From assembly GCF_047121295.1 (NCBI RefSeq), contig NZ_CP139447.1, positions 1,736,001 to 1,800,000 of the forward strand: a DNA stretch of 64,000 nt, given 5' to 3'. This DNA comes from Longispora sp047121295. Lineage in GTDB: Bacteria > Actinomycetota > Actinomycetes > Mycobacteriales > Micromonosporaceae. The position numbers and the translations under genes are program-made. Below are positions 42,333-50,836 of this stretch, piece after piece. Within the stretch, counting starts at the first letter, position 1. Each line of letters starts with the position of its first letter. Below the pieces are notes generated by a model, which worked only from the letters and a program-made list of their open reading frames with translations, was not told where the DNA came from and made no database searches.

Positions 42333-43285
42333 GGGCCTGGCAGGTGACGCGGCTCGGCGAGCCCGTCGACGTGATGGAACTGGCCGAGGTCGCCCCGCCG
42401 ACCCCCGGCCCCGGCCAGCTGCTCGTCCGGGTGCGGGCCGTGGCGCTGAACTTCCCGGACGTGCTGATGTGCCGGGGCCAGTACCAGGTGCGCCCGCCTC
42501 TGCCCTTCACCCCCGGGGTGGAGCTGTGCGGCGAGGTGGTGGACACCGGCGAACGCGTCATCGGCACCCCGGCGGCCAATTCCGGCGCGCTCGGCGACTA
42601 TGCGCTGATGGACGCCGTCGACGTGCTGCCCGCGCCGGAGAGCCTGGACGACGACCGGGCGGCGGCGTTCCTGATCGGCTACCAGACGGCGTGGTTCGCG
42701 CTGCACCGCCGGGCCGGGCTGCGCGCGGGGGAGACCCTGCTCGTGCACGCGGCGGCCGGCGGGGTGGGCAGCGCCGCCGTGCAGCTCGGCAAGGCGGCGG
42801 GCGCGACCGTGATCGGCGTCGTCGGCGGCCCCGACAAGGCGAAGGTGGCCCGCGACCTGGGCGCCGACCTGGTCGTGGACCGGCGGTCGGAGGACTTCGT
42901 CGCCGTCGTCAAGGAGGCCACCGGCGGCCGGGGCGCGGACGTCGTGTACGACCCGGTGGGCGGCGAGGCGTTCGAGCGGTCCACGAAGTGCGTGGCGTTC
43001 GAGGGCCGGATCGTGGTGGTCGGCTTCGCCAGCGGCGCGATCCCGACCCCGCCGATGAGTCACGTCCTGATCAAGAACTACAGCGTGCTGGGCCTGCACT
43101 GGGGCCTGTACCGGCAGCGGGACCCGGCGGCGATCCGCGACGCGCACCGCGAGCTGACCGCCCTGGCCGACGCCGGGGTGGCCGTGCCCCTCGTCGGCGA
43201 GCGGATCGCCTTCGAGCAGGCGGCCGAGGGGATCGCCCGGCTCGCGGCCGGAGACACGGTCGGCCGGGTGGTGGTGACCCTGTGA
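42329..43285 (+). CDS. NADPH:quinone oxidoreductase family (zinc-free MDR) protein
   Basis: 318 residues, medium-chain reductase without zinc ligands. NADPH site HAAAGGVGSAAVQLGKAAG; other landmarks NFPDVLMCRGQYQ, FTPGVELCGEV and GYQTAWFALHRRAGL. Such proteins reduce quinones or the double bond of enones and enoyl-CoAs. In this operon an enoyl-CoA reductase-like role is as likely as quinone reduction. ATGA overlap with the SDR before it and GTGA overlap with the kinase after it. Confidence 0.88.
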   Translation: MRAWQVTRLGEPVDVMELAEVAPPTPGPGQLLVRVRAVALNFPDVLMCRGQYQVRPPLPFTPGVELCGEVVDTGERVIGTPAANSGALGDYALMDAVDVLPAPESLDDDRAAAFLIGYQTAWFALHRRAGLRAGETLLVHAAAGGVGSAAVQLGKAAGATVIGVVGGPDKAKVARDLGADLVVDRRSEDFVAVVKEATGGRGADVVYDPVGGEAFERSTKCVAFEGRIVVVGFASGAIPTPPMSHVLIKNYSVLGLHWGLYRQRDPAAIRDAHRELTALADAGVAVPLVGERIAFEQAAEGIARLAAGDTVGRVVVTL

Positions 43286-44334
43286 GCGACACGGACCCCG
43301 GGCGACCCACGGGCCCCGCGCGCCACCTGGACCTCGCCGCCCTGCGCGCCTGGCTCGACACCACCCGCCCGGGACTCGTCACCGGCGACCTGACCGCCGA
43401 ACGGATCGTGGGCGGCAAGTCCAACCTGACCTACGTGCTGACCGACGGCGCGCACCGCTGGGTGCTGCGCCGGCCGCCGATCGGGCACGTGCTGGCGACG
43501 GCGCACGACATGGGCCGGGAGTACACGGTGCTCGGCGCCCTGGCGCCCACGGCCGTCCCGGTGCCGGCGACCGTGGCGCACTGCCCCGACCCGGCGGTGC
43601 TGGGCGCCCCGTTCTACGTGATGGCGCACGTCGACGGCACGGTGTACCGCTCGGCGGCCCAGACGGCGGGGCTGGACCCGGCCCGGGCCCGGACTGTGGC
43701 GTACGCGCTGATGGACACCCTCGCCGACCTGCACGACGTGGACCCGGCGGCCGTGGGGCTCGCGGACTTCGGCCGGCCCGACGGCTTCCTGGCCCGCCAG
43801 CTGCGCCGCTGGAGGATCCAGCTCGACGCCTCGCGCGGCCGGGACCTGCCGGGCATCGACGAGCTGCACGCCGCGCTCGCGGCCGCCGTCCCCGACAGCG
43901 GCCGGCCGGCGATCGTGCACGGCGACTACCGGCTCGACAACGTGCTGGTCTCCGACCGGGACGGCATCGCGGCCGTCCTGGACTGGGAGATGGCCACCCT
44001 GGGCGACCCGCTCACGGACCTGGGCGTCTTCCTCGTCTACTGGACCGGCCTGGCCCACCTGCCCGCCAACGCGGTGTCCGACGCCGTCGGGGACAACTTC
44101 CCGGCCGGCCCGGAACTCATCGACCGGTACGCGGCCCGGCGCGACGTCGACCTGTCCCGGCTGCACTGGTACACGGCTTTCGGGTTCTTCAAGCTCGCGG
44201 TGATCGCCGAGGGCATCCACCACCGGTACACGGCGGGCCAGACCGTCGGCGGGGGCTTCGACCGGATCGGCGAGGTCGTCGGGCCGCTGGTCGAGCTGGG
44301 ACAAGCCGCGCTGGCCGAGGACAAGGGGCACTGA
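43282..44334 (+). CDS. APH-family phosphotransferase, ACAD10/ACAD11 kinase-domain type
   Basis: 350 residues. Kinase motifs: GGKSNLTYVLTDG and WVLRRPP (ATP-binding Lys region), catalytic loop IVHGDYRLDNVLV, metal site LDWEMATLGDPLTDLG. LRRPPIGHVLATAHDMGREY is the form seen in kinases linked to acyl-CoA dehydrogenases, not in aminoglycoside kinases. In human ACAD10/ACAD11 and in the bacterial levulinate (lva) pathway, this kinase phosphorylates the 4-hydroxyl of a 4-hydroxyacyl-CoA, and the paired dehydrogenase then removes phosphate. Its stop directly abuts the ATG of that dehydrogenase. Not an antibiotic-resistance gene by context. Confidence 0.88.
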   Translation: MSDTDPGRPTGPARHLDLAALRAWLDTTRPGLVTGDLTAERIVGGKSNLTYVLTDGAHRWVLRRPPIGHVLATAHDMGREYTVLGALAPTAVPVPATVAHCPDPAVLGAPFYVMAHVDGTVYRSAAQTAGLDPARARTVAYALMDTLADLHDVDPAAVGLADFGRPDGFLARQLRRWRIQLDASRGRDLPGIDELHAALAAAVPDSGRPAIVHGDYRLDNVLVSDRDGIAAVLDWEMATLGDPLTDLGVFLVYWTGLAHLPANAVSDAVGDNFPAGPELIDRYAARRDVDLSRLHWYTAFGFFKLAVIAEGIHHRYTAGQTVGGGFDRIGEVVGPLVELGQAALAEDKGH

Positions 44335-45525
44335 ATGGACTTCGCGTACGACGCCGAGACCGGGGAGTGGCGTGAACGGCTGCTCGCGTTCATGGACTCG
44401 CACGTCTACCCGGCCGAGCCGGTGTTCGCCGAGCAGGTCGCGGCCGGCGAGCGGTGGACCACGCCGCCCGTGATCGAGGACCTGAAGTCGGAGGCCCGGA
44501 AACGGGGACTGTGGAATCTGTTCCTCCCGCATGTCATGCCCAATCGGAGATACGCGCCCCTCGCCGAGATCACCGGCCGCAGCCCCTACCTGGCCCCCGA
44601 GGCGCTGAACTGCTCGGCACCCGACACCGGGAACATGGAAGTCCTGCACATGTTCGGCACCCCGGAACAGAAGGCGCGCTGGCTGGGCCCGCTGATGGAC
44701 GGCACGATCCGGTCCGCGATCTGCATGACCGAGCCCGATGTGGCCTCCTCCGACGCCACGAACATCGCGACCAGCATCGTCCGCGACGGCGACGAGTACG
44801 TCGTCAACGGCCGCAAGTGGTGGTCCTCCGGCGCGATGAACCCGCGCTGCGAACTCCTCGTCGTGATGGGCCGCACCGGCGGCGAGGACCGGCACCGCCA
44901 ACAGAGCATGATCCTGGTACCCCGCGACACCCCCGGCGTCGAGGTCCGGCGCGGCCTGCACGTGTTCGGCTTCGACGACGGTCCGCACGGCGGGCACGCC
45001 GAGATCGCGTTCACCGACGTCCGGGTGCCGGCGGCGAACCTGGTCGCCGGCGAGGGCGAGGGGTTCGCGATCGCGCAGGCCCGGCTCGGCCCCGGCCGGA
45101 TCCACCACTGCATGCGCCTGATCGGGATGGCCGAGCGCGGTCTGGAGCTGATGTGCCGCCGGGCCCGGGAGCGCAGCACGTTCGGCCGGCCGATCGCGGA
45201 GCACGGCGTCGTCGCCGACTGGATCGCCGAGTCCCGGGTCCGGATCGAACAGGCCCGGCTCCTCGTCCTCAAGACCGCCTGGCTGATGGACACCGTCGGC
45301 AACAAGGGCGCGCACTCCGAGATCCAGGCCATCAAGATCGTGACGCCGCGGATGGCGGAATGGGTGCTGGACAAGGCCATCCAGACGCACGGCGGCGGCG
45401 GGGTCAGCCAGGACTTCCCCCTGGCCGGGCTGTGGGCCGCCGCCCGGTCGCTCCGGCTCGCCGACGGGCCCGACGAGGTGCACCGGATGTCGCTCGCCCG
45501 GCGGGAGCTGCGGCGGTACCCATGA
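44335..45525 (+). CDS. Acyl-CoA dehydrogenase, ACAD10/ACAD11 type
   Basis: 396 residues. Hallmarks of the ACAD10/11 group are LNCSAPDTGNMEVLHMFGTP and CMTEPDVASSDATNI, followed by RKWWSSGAMNPRC, GHAEIAFTDVRVPA, GRIHHCMRLIGMAERGLE and QTHGGGGVSQDFPL. FAD-dependent. By analogy it converts the 4-phosphoryl-acyl-CoA made by the adjacent kinase into an enoyl-CoA with loss of phosphate, routing 4-hydroxy acids into beta-oxidation. It starts immediately after the kinase stop and overlaps the HAD gene by 4 bp. Confidence 0.92.
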   Translation: MDFAYDAETGEWRERLLAFMDSHVYPAEPVFAEQVAAGERWTTPPVIEDLKSEARKRGLWNLFLPHVMPNRRYAPLAEITGRSPYLAPEALNCSAPDTGNMEVLHMFGTPEQKARWLGPLMDGTIRSAICMTEPDVASSDATNIATSIVRDGDEYVVNGRKWWSSGAMNPRCELLVVMGRTGGEDRHRQQSMILVPRDTPGVEVRRGLHVFGFDDGPHGGHAEIAFTDVRVPAANLVAGEGEGFAIAQARLGPGRIHHCMRLIGMAERGLELMCRRARERSTFGRPIAEHGVVADWIAESRVRIEQARLLVLKTAWLMDTVGNKGAHSEIQAIKIVTPRMAEWVLDKAIQTHGGGGVSQDFPLAGLWAAARSLRLADGPDEVHRMSLARRELRRYP

Positions 45526-46139
45526 GAAAGGGTCTTCTGATCGACTGGGGCGGGGTGCTGACCTCGGACGTCTTCGCGTCCTTCGCCGGGTTCTGCGCGC
45601 GCGAGGGGCTGCCCGCCGACCGGGTGGCCACCCTGCTCCGGACCGACGCCCACCCGCTCCTCGCCGGCCTGGAACTCGGCACGCTGCCGGTGAAGACCTT
45701 CGAAACCCGTTTCGCGGTACTCCTCGGCGTGCCCGCCGCCGGCCTCGTCTCCCGCCTGACGGCCGACCTGCGCCCCGACCGGGCGATGCGCGCCGCCGTC
45801 CTGCGAATCCGGGCGCTGGGCGTCCGCACCGGCCTGGTCTCCAACTCCTGGGGGCCCGACGGCTACACCGACCTGGCGGCGCTCTTCGACGGCGTCGTCC
45901 TCTCCGGCACGATCGGCGTCCGCAAGCCCGACCCGGTGATCTACGAGCTCGGCGCGGCGGCCATCGGCCTGACCCCGGCGGAGTGCGTGTTCGTCGACGA
46001 CCTCGCCGGGAACCTGAAGCCGGCCCGGGCGCTGGGCATGGCGACCGTGCGGCACACCGACGCGCCGACCACGCTCCGCGCCCTCGACACCCTGCTCGAC
46101 CTCGACCTCTCAAGCCTCGACATGGGGGACTCCCGATGA
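45522..46139 (+). CDS. HAD-like hydrolase, ACAD10 N-domain type
   Basis: 205 residues. HAD motif I is LLIDWGGVLTSD: the nucleophile Asp is present but the +2 general acid is Gly, so phosphatase chemistry may be weak or altered. Motif II is LVSNSWGPDGY, motif III Lys in GVRKPDPVIYELG, motif IV FVDDLAGNLKPA. The form DxGGVL and the SNSWG motif match the HAD part of ACAD10 and of soluble epoxide hydrolase N-domains. Being the third domain of animal ACAD10 found here as a separate gene supports a shared pathway. Its precise role is unknown; a phosphate-related proofreading step is possible. Confidence 0.85.
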   Translation: MRKGLLIDWGGVLTSDVFASFAGFCAREGLPADRVATLLRTDAHPLLAGLELGTLPVKTFETRFAVLLGVPAAGLVSRLTADLRPDRAMRAAVLRIRALGVRTGLVSNSWGPDGYTDLAALFDGVVLSGTIGVRKPDPVIYELGAAAIGLTPAECVFVDDLAGNLKPARALGMATVRHTDAPTTLRALDTLLDLDLSSLDMGDSR

Positions 46140-48016
46140 GCCACTACCGTGCCAACCTCCGCGACCTGCGGTTCAACCTGTTCGAGGTCTTCGACCTGGA
46201 CCTGGGCCGCTACCCCGACCTCGACCCCGACACCGTCGACGACATCCTCACCGAGGTCGAGCGGCTGGCCACCGGCCCGGTCGCGGAGTCCTTCGTGGAG
46301 TCCGACCGCACCCCGCCGGTGTACGACCCGGCCACCCACTCCGTGACCATGCCCGAGGGCTTCCGCCGTTCCTACCGCGCGTACATGGACGCCGAGTGGT
46401 GGCGCCTCGACCTGCCCGTCGGCCTGGGCGGCACGGCCGCGCCCCGGATGCTGTGGTGGGCCCTCGTCGAGATGGTCCAGGGCGCCCAGGCCCCGGTGTT
46501 CATGTACGGCGGCGGCCCCGCCTTCGCCGGCCTGCTCTACAACCTCGGCACCCCCGAACAGCGCCGGATGGGCGAGGTGATGCTGGAGAAGGGCTGGGCG
46601 GGCACGATGGTGCTCACCGAACCCGACGCGGGCTCCGACGTCGGCGCCGGCCGGACCAGGGCGCTCCCGCAGCCCGACGGCACGTGGCACATCGAGGGCG
46701 TCAAGCGGTTCATCACCTCCGGCGAGCACGACCTGGAGGAGAACATCGTGCACTTCGTCCTCGCCCGCCCGGAGGGGGCCGGGCCGGGCACGAAGGGGCT
46801 GTCGCTGTTCGTGGTGCCGAAGTTCCGGTTCGACCCGGTCACCGGCGAGCTGGGCGCCCGCAACGGCGTGTACGCGACCAACGTCGAGAAGAAGATGGGC
46901 ATCCGGGTGTCCACGACCTGCGAGCTGCGGTTCGGCGAGGACCAGCCGGCCGTGGGCTGGCTGCTCGGCGAGGTGCACGAGGGCATCGCGCAGATGTTCA
47001 AGGTGATCGAGTCGGCCCGGATGCAGGTCGGCGTGAAGGCCATCGCGACCCTGTCCACCGGCTACCTCAACGCCCTCGACTACGCCCGCACCCGGGTGCA
47101 GGGCCCCGACCTGACCCGGGCGGCCGACAAGTCCGCGCCCCGGGTGACGATCGACCGGCACCCCGACGTGCGCCGGATGCTGATGCTGCAGAAGGCGTAC
47201 GCCGAGGGGCTGCGGGCCGTCTACCTGTACACGGCCGGCTGGCTCGACCGGGGCACAGTGGACCCCGAGCTGGCCGCGAGCATGAACGACCTGCTGCTCC
47301 CGGTGGTCAAGGGCGTCGGCTCGGAGCGCTCGTACGAGATGCTGGCCCTGTCGCTGCAGACCCTCGGCGGCTCGGGCTTCCTCCAGGACTACCCGATCGA
47401 GCAGTACGTCCGCGACACGAAGATCGACTCGCTGTACGAGGGCACCACCGGCATCCAGGGCCAGGACTTCTTCTTCCGCAAGATCGCGCGGGACGGCGGC
47501 GAGGCGTTCGCCGTGCTCACCGGCGAGATCGACGCCTTCCTGGCGGGGCTTTCCGACCTGCCCGTCGAGCGGGACGCGCTCGCGGCGGCGCTGGCCGACG
47601 TGCGCGGGATGGTGGACACGATGCTCGGCTGGCGGGACAAGGCCGGCGGGGACGCGAGCGAGGTGTACCGGATCGGCCAGAACACCACCCGGCTGCTGAT
47701 CAGCGTGGGGGACCTGGTGATCGGGTGGCTGCTGACCCGGCAGGCGCGGGTGGCGTCGGCGGCCCTGGCGGCGGGCGCGGGAGGCCCGGCGTCGGACGCC
47801 GGGACCGGTGCCCGGGCCGAGGCCGGGAGCGGGGCCGGTGCCGGGGCTGCGGCCGGTGGCGGCGGCCTTGCCGGGGCCGACGCCGACTTCTATACCGGCA
47901 AACTGGCCGTCGCCCGGTTCTTCGCCACGACGGTCCTCCCGGAGCTGTCCGTCCGCCGAGCCGTCCTGTCCACGACGGACAACGCACTGATGGATATCCC
48001 TGACGGCGCTTTCTGA
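46136..48016 (+). CDS. Acyl-CoA dehydrogenase, long form (FadE5-like)
   Basis: 626 residues, longer than ordinary ACADs through an N-terminal lobe (residues about 1-70) and a C-terminal helical domain (from about 470). FAD/substrate motifs: MVLTEPDAGSDVGAGRTRA, VKRFITSGEHDLEENIVHF, VEKKMGIRVSTTCEL. The catalytic Glu is expected in DSLYEGTTGIQGQDFF. Near residues 545-580 is an Ala/Gly-rich linker. Mycobacterial FadE5 has the same layout and takes broad long-chain acyl-CoAs. It is the last gene of the operon; a large hairpin follows 15 bp after the stop. Confidence 0.92.
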   Translation: MSHYRANLRDLRFNLFEVFDLDLGRYPDLDPDTVDDILTEVERLATGPVAESFVESDRTPPVYDPATHSVTMPEGFRRSYRAYMDAEWWRLDLPVGLGGTAAPRMLWWALVEMVQGAQAPVFMYGGGPAFAGLLYNLGTPEQRRMGEVMLEKGWAGTMVLTEPDAGSDVGAGRTRALPQPDGTWHIEGVKRFITSGEHDLEENIVHFVLARPEGAGPGTKGLSLFVVPKFRFDPVTGELGARNGVYATNVEKKMGIRVSTTCELRFGEDQPAVGWLLGEVHEGIAQMFKVIESARMQVGVKAIATLSTGYLNALDYARTRVQGPDLTRAADKSAPRVTIDRHPDVRRMLMLQKAYAEGLRAVYLYTAGWLDRGTVDPELAASMNDLLLPVVKGVGSERSYEMLALSLQTLGGSGFLQDYPIEQYVRDTKIDSLYEGTTGIQGQDFFFRKIARDGGEAFAVLTGEIDAFLAGLSDLPVERDALAAALADVRGMVDTMLGWRDKAGGDASEVYRIGQNTTRLLISVGDLVIGWLLTRQARVASAALAAGAGGPASDAGTGARAEAGSGAGAGAAAGGGGLAGADADFYTGKLAVARFFATTVLPELSVRRAVLSTTDNALMDIPDGAF

Positions 48017-48031
48017 CCCTCGGCCCCCGGG

Positions 48032-48094
48032 TGATCACTGTTTGCGGCCAGGACGTGCAGTCTGACCGCACGTCTCGGCCGCAAACAGTGATCA
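48032..48094 (+). terminator. Nested 18-bp hairpin after the acyl-CoA operon
   Basis: TGATCACTGTTTGCGGCC (48032-48049) and GGCCGCAAACAGTGATCA (48077-48094) are perfect complements. Inside, ACGTGC (48053-48058) pairs with GCACGT (48068-48073). The sequence is clearly less GC-rich than its surroundings. It lies 15 bp after the stop and so probably ends the operon, though the size and composition would also suit a palindromic mobile remnant. The next 150 bp hold degenerate GGCGTCGCGGG and CCATCCGG direct repeats but no gene. Confidence 0.7.
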
Positions 48095-48290
48095 TGACCC
48101 GGCGTCGCGGGAGTCGCAGGAGTCGGGGGCGTCGCGGGCGTCGGCCATCCGGCCATCCGGCCTCGCGGGCTCTGCCGTCCGGCCTCGCGGGCCGCGATTT
48201 CTTCCCGGCCCGCGGAAAGGCCCACCTGCCGGCCAGCTCCCGGTGCGCACACTCGTGGGCACCACTTCCCCTCAAGTGCTCGGAGCTGCC

Positions 48291-49241
48291 ATGAGACGTC
48301 ACAGGATCCTCGCGGTGGGCCTGGCCGCACTGCTCCTCGGCGCGCTGTCCGGTGCCGGCCAGGCCGGAGCCGCCCCGGCGGCCCCCCGGGCCACGGTCCC
48401 GCACGGCGCGCTGGCCGCGCCCTCCGGCGGCGCGCCGTACATCTACCCCGTCCTCGGCGGCAAGGACCCGGTGACCGTCATGCACCAGACCGGGGTGAAG
48501 GCGTTCACGCTCGCGTTCATCCTGGCGGGCAACGGGTGCAACCCGGTCTGGGACGGGGCCGGCGCGCTGTCCAACCCGGCCGTGAAGAGCCGGATCAACG
48601 CGATCCGGGGCGCGGGCGGCGACGTGGTCATCTCCTTCGGCGGCTACTCCGGCAACAAGCTCGGCAACGCGTGTTCGAGCGCGTCGGCGCTGGCCGGGGC
48701 GTACCAGAAGGTGATCGACGCCTACCAGCTCAGGACGATCGACATCGACCTGGAGGCCGGCGAGGTGTCCCAGGCCGCGAAGGTGCTCGGCGCACTGAAG
48801 ATCACGAAGCAGAAGAACCCGAACATCCAGATCGTGATGACCCTGGGTACCGGCATCAACGGCCTCGAAGGCGCGGAGGCCAGGATCCCGGGCCAGGCGG
48901 TGTCCCTCGGCGCGACCGTGCACGTGTGGACGATCATGCCGTTCGACTTCGGCGGCCAGAGCGGCAGCGACATGGGCAAGCTCAGCCTGCAGGCCAGCGA
49001 GGGCCTGCACCGGCAGCTCAAGGCCGCCTACAAGACGAAGTCCGACGCCGAGATCTACGCCATGCAGGGCATCTCCTCGATGAACGGCAAGACGGACGAG
49101 GGCGAGACGGTGACCGTGGCGAACTTCAAGACCATGCTCGGGTACGCCAACTCCCACCACCTCGCCCGGTACACCTTCTGGGAGCTCAACCGCGACGGCA
49201 AGCTCGACTACACGAAGGTGATCGCCCAGTTCACCGGCTGA
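48291..49241 (+). CDS. Secreted GH18 chitinase
   Basis: 316 residues. Signal peptide: ILAVGLAALLLGALSGAGQAG, given here as ILAVGLAALLLGALSG, cleaved near GAAPAA. The TIM-barrel domain has the GH18 landmarks VVISFGGYSG and the catalytic DxDxE in TIDIDLEAGE, with WTIMPFDFGG and FWELNRDGK at later strands. It hydrolyses beta-1,4-GlcNAc links in chitin outside the cell. There is no separate chitin-binding domain. CGGAG lies before the ATG. An endo-beta-N-acetylglucosaminidase of the same family is the alternative. Confidence 0.87.
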   Translation: MRRHRILAVGLAALLLGALSGAGQAGAAPAAPRATVPHGALAAPSGGAPYIYPVLGGKDPVTVMHQTGVKAFTLAFILAGNGCNPVWDGAGALSNPAVKSRINAIRGAGGDVVISFGGYSGNKLGNACSSASALAGAYQKVIDAYQLRTIDIDLEAGEVSQAAKVLGALKITKQKNPNIQIVMTLGTGINGLEGAEARIPGQAVSLGATVHVWTIMPFDFGGQSGSDMGKLSLQASEGLHRQLKAAYKTKSDAEIYAMQGISSMNGKTDEGETVTVANFKTMLGYANSHHLARYTFWELNRDGKLDYTKVIAQFTG

Positions 49242-49344
49242 CCTCCGTGATCCGCGCGCACCCCGGTGGCCGGCGCTCCGGGGTGCGCGCGAACACGCGG
49301 CGGCCCTGTCCGGGGCCGTGGTCGGCTCGCTATGATTCCGGATC

Positions 49345-49770
49345 ATGTTCGACGATTTCGGCGCGCTGACGGACCGCGACCACTGGCTGGGCTGGATGGG
49401 CGAGGACCCGGCGGCCGCCGTCCGGGCCGCGATCGGCACCATGCTGGCCGACCAGAACCCGACCGCCGAGCTGATGTGGCTGCGCCTGGTCGGCGACCCG
49501 TACTTCCTCACCGGCGGCCGCCGGCTGCCCGAGGACCCCGACCGGGTGGTGCCGACCCGCGCGGCCCTGGCCGTGGGCTTCGAGCTGTGCGTGGCGAGTT
49601 CCGAGGCGGTGGGGGAGCTGCGCGGGGTTTTCTCCTGGGTGGCGGCCGGCCTGGACGAGGAGGCGGGCGGCCCGCCGCGCCGGGACCGGACCTACCTCGA
49701 CCTGGACGAGGAGCTGCCCCGGGCGGCCGAGCTCCTGGACCAGCGGATCTACGAGCTCGACGAGGAGTAG
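49345..49770 (+). CDS. Acidic protein of unknown function
   Basis: 141 residues, pI low, no membrane helix or signal peptide. Sequence features: FDDFGALTDRDHWLGWMGED at the start, repeated acidic stretches (LDEEAGG, LDLDEELPR, YELDEE). I do not recognise a family. A possible -10 (CTATGATTC, 49329-49338) lies about ten bases before the ATG, so it has its own promoter. Its stop directly abuts the stop of the convergent SMR gene with no gap. Confidence 0.7.
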   Translation: MFDDFGALTDRDHWLGWMGEDPAAAVRAAIGTMLADQNPTAELMWLRLVGDPYFLTGGRRLPEDPDRVVPTRAALAVGFELCVASSEAVGELRGVFSWVAAGLDEEAGGPPRRDRTYLDLDEELPRAAELLDQRIYELDEE

Positions 49771-50091
49771 TCACCCCTCCGAGGTGACCCTGGCCAGCAG
49801 CACGCCGCCGACGATCAGGGCCAGCGCCGCCAGCCGCCCCGCGTTCACCGGGTCGCGGTGCACCACGATCCCGAGCACGATCGTGCCGACCGCCCCGATC
49901 CCGGTGAACACCGCGTACGCGGTCCCCACCGGTAGCCCGTTCATCGCCCGGGACAGCAGGTACACCGACGCCGCCCCGAGGACGAAGCACAGCAGGGTCG
50001 GCCACGGCCGGCTGAAGTTCTCCGTCGGCCGGATGCTCTGCGCCCACACCACCTCCACGAGCCCCGCGAGGACGAGCACCACCCAGCTCAC
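49771..50091 (-). CDS. Small multidrug resistance (SMR) transporter, SugE/EmrE-like
   Basis: 106 residues, four membrane helices. The conserved membrane Glu of the SMR family is in VLAGLVEVVWAQS, followed by LLSRAMNGLPVGTAYAVFTG and IGAVGTIVLGI, all strong SMR motifs. It exports guanidinium-like or quaternary ammonium cations in exchange for protons. VWAQSI resembles the SugE/Gdx branch (VWAxxLK). The GTG overlaps the stop of the azoreductase gene, so both are likely induced together by the TetR protein. Confidence 0.88.
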   Translation of the reverse strand: MSWVVLVLAGLVEVVWAQSIRPTENFSRPWPTLLCFVLGAASVYLLSRAMNGLPVGTAYAVFTGIGAVGTIVLGIVVHRDPVNAGRLAALALIVGGVLLARVTSEG

Positions 50092-50747
50092 GACGCGAAC
50101 GCGAACCGGGCGACCAGCTCGTCCACGTGGGCCAGCGCCGCCGCGTGCGAGGCCTCCTGGTCGGCGCGGCGGTCCGCGAGCACCGGGTCGACGAGGGAGT
50201 TGGTCAGCTCCGTGGTCACGAACGTGACGTCGGTGACCCGGTAGTGCCCGGCGAAGAAGTCGCGCAGGTAGCGCTCCTGGTAGTCGAACGGCGCGCGGGG
50301 CGCCCCCTCCTTGTACGACCCGCCGCGCGCGCTCGCCACCACGAACGCCTTCCCGGACAGGTCCATCCGGGGGAACGTCACCTGGTCGAGCCACGCCTTG
50401 AGCGCGGCCGGGACCGAGTAGTTGTACATCGGCGCGCCGATCAGGACCACGTCGGCGGAGACCAGCTCGTCGAGGAGCGGCTGGACGGTGGCCCAGGCGG
50501 CGCGCCGGTCGGGGGTGGTGACCGCCTCGGCGTACCGGGAGATGTCCGTGATCTGGTGGGTGAGCAGGTGGTCGCAGATCTCCGTCCAGGCCTGGCCGAT
50601 CGGGGGCACCGGGCTGGCGACGAGGTCGCGGTGGGTGTGGGCCGCGCCCGGGTTGGCGGCGCGCCAGGCCTCGGCGAACAGGCGGGTGAGGGTGCGCGAG
50701 AACGACGGGTTCCGCGCGCTGGAGTCGAGGTGCAGCAGGTGGGTCAT
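50088..50747 (-). CDS. FMN-dependent NADH azoreductase / NAD(P)H quinone reductase
   Basis: 219 residues, flavodoxin-like fold of the AzoR family. HLDSSARNPSFSRTLTRLF binds FMN phosphate; IGAPMYNYSVPAALKAWLD and ASARGGSYKEG complete the FMN and substrate site. It reduces quinones, azo or nitro compounds by two electrons. ATG at 50747 with GGGAGTTCTCG upstream. Divergent from a TetR gene with a clear operator between, and overlapping an SMR transporter: a small unit for handling toxic aromatics. Confidence 0.9.
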   Translation of the reverse strand: MTHLLHLDSSARNPSFSRTLTRLFAEAWRAANPGAAHTHRDLVASPVPPIGQAWTEICDHLLTHQITDISRYAEAVTTPDRRAAWATVQPLLDELVSADVVLIGAPMYNYSVPAALKAWLDQVTFPRMDLSGKAFVVASARGGSYKEGAPRAPFDYQERYLRDFFAGHYRVTDVTFVTTELTNSLVDPVLADRRADQEASHAAALAHVDELVARFAFAS

Positions 50748-50798
50748 CGAGAACTCCCGAGATAAGTGGACGCCGTGTCCGGTTATCACCGTAGCCCT

Positions 50799-50819
50799 AA
50801 CCGGACGAGTCGTCCAGTT
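50799..50819. promoter_or_regulatory. Palindromic TetR operator between azoreductase and TetR genes
   Basis: AACcGGACGA-g-TCGTCCaGTT is a near-perfect 21-base palindrome (one unpaired position in each arm) midway between the divergent starts. It abuts TAGTAG (50821-50826), a likely -10 of the TetR gene, so binding would repress both genes. Confidence 0.7.
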
Positions 50820-50836
50820 GTAGTAGGGTGACCCAC

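Noticed and set aside
43282..44334. Aminoglycoside phosphotransferase resistance gene
   Set aside because: Kinase motifs fit the APH fold, but context and LRRPPIGHVLATAHDM place it with acyl-CoA-linked kinases.
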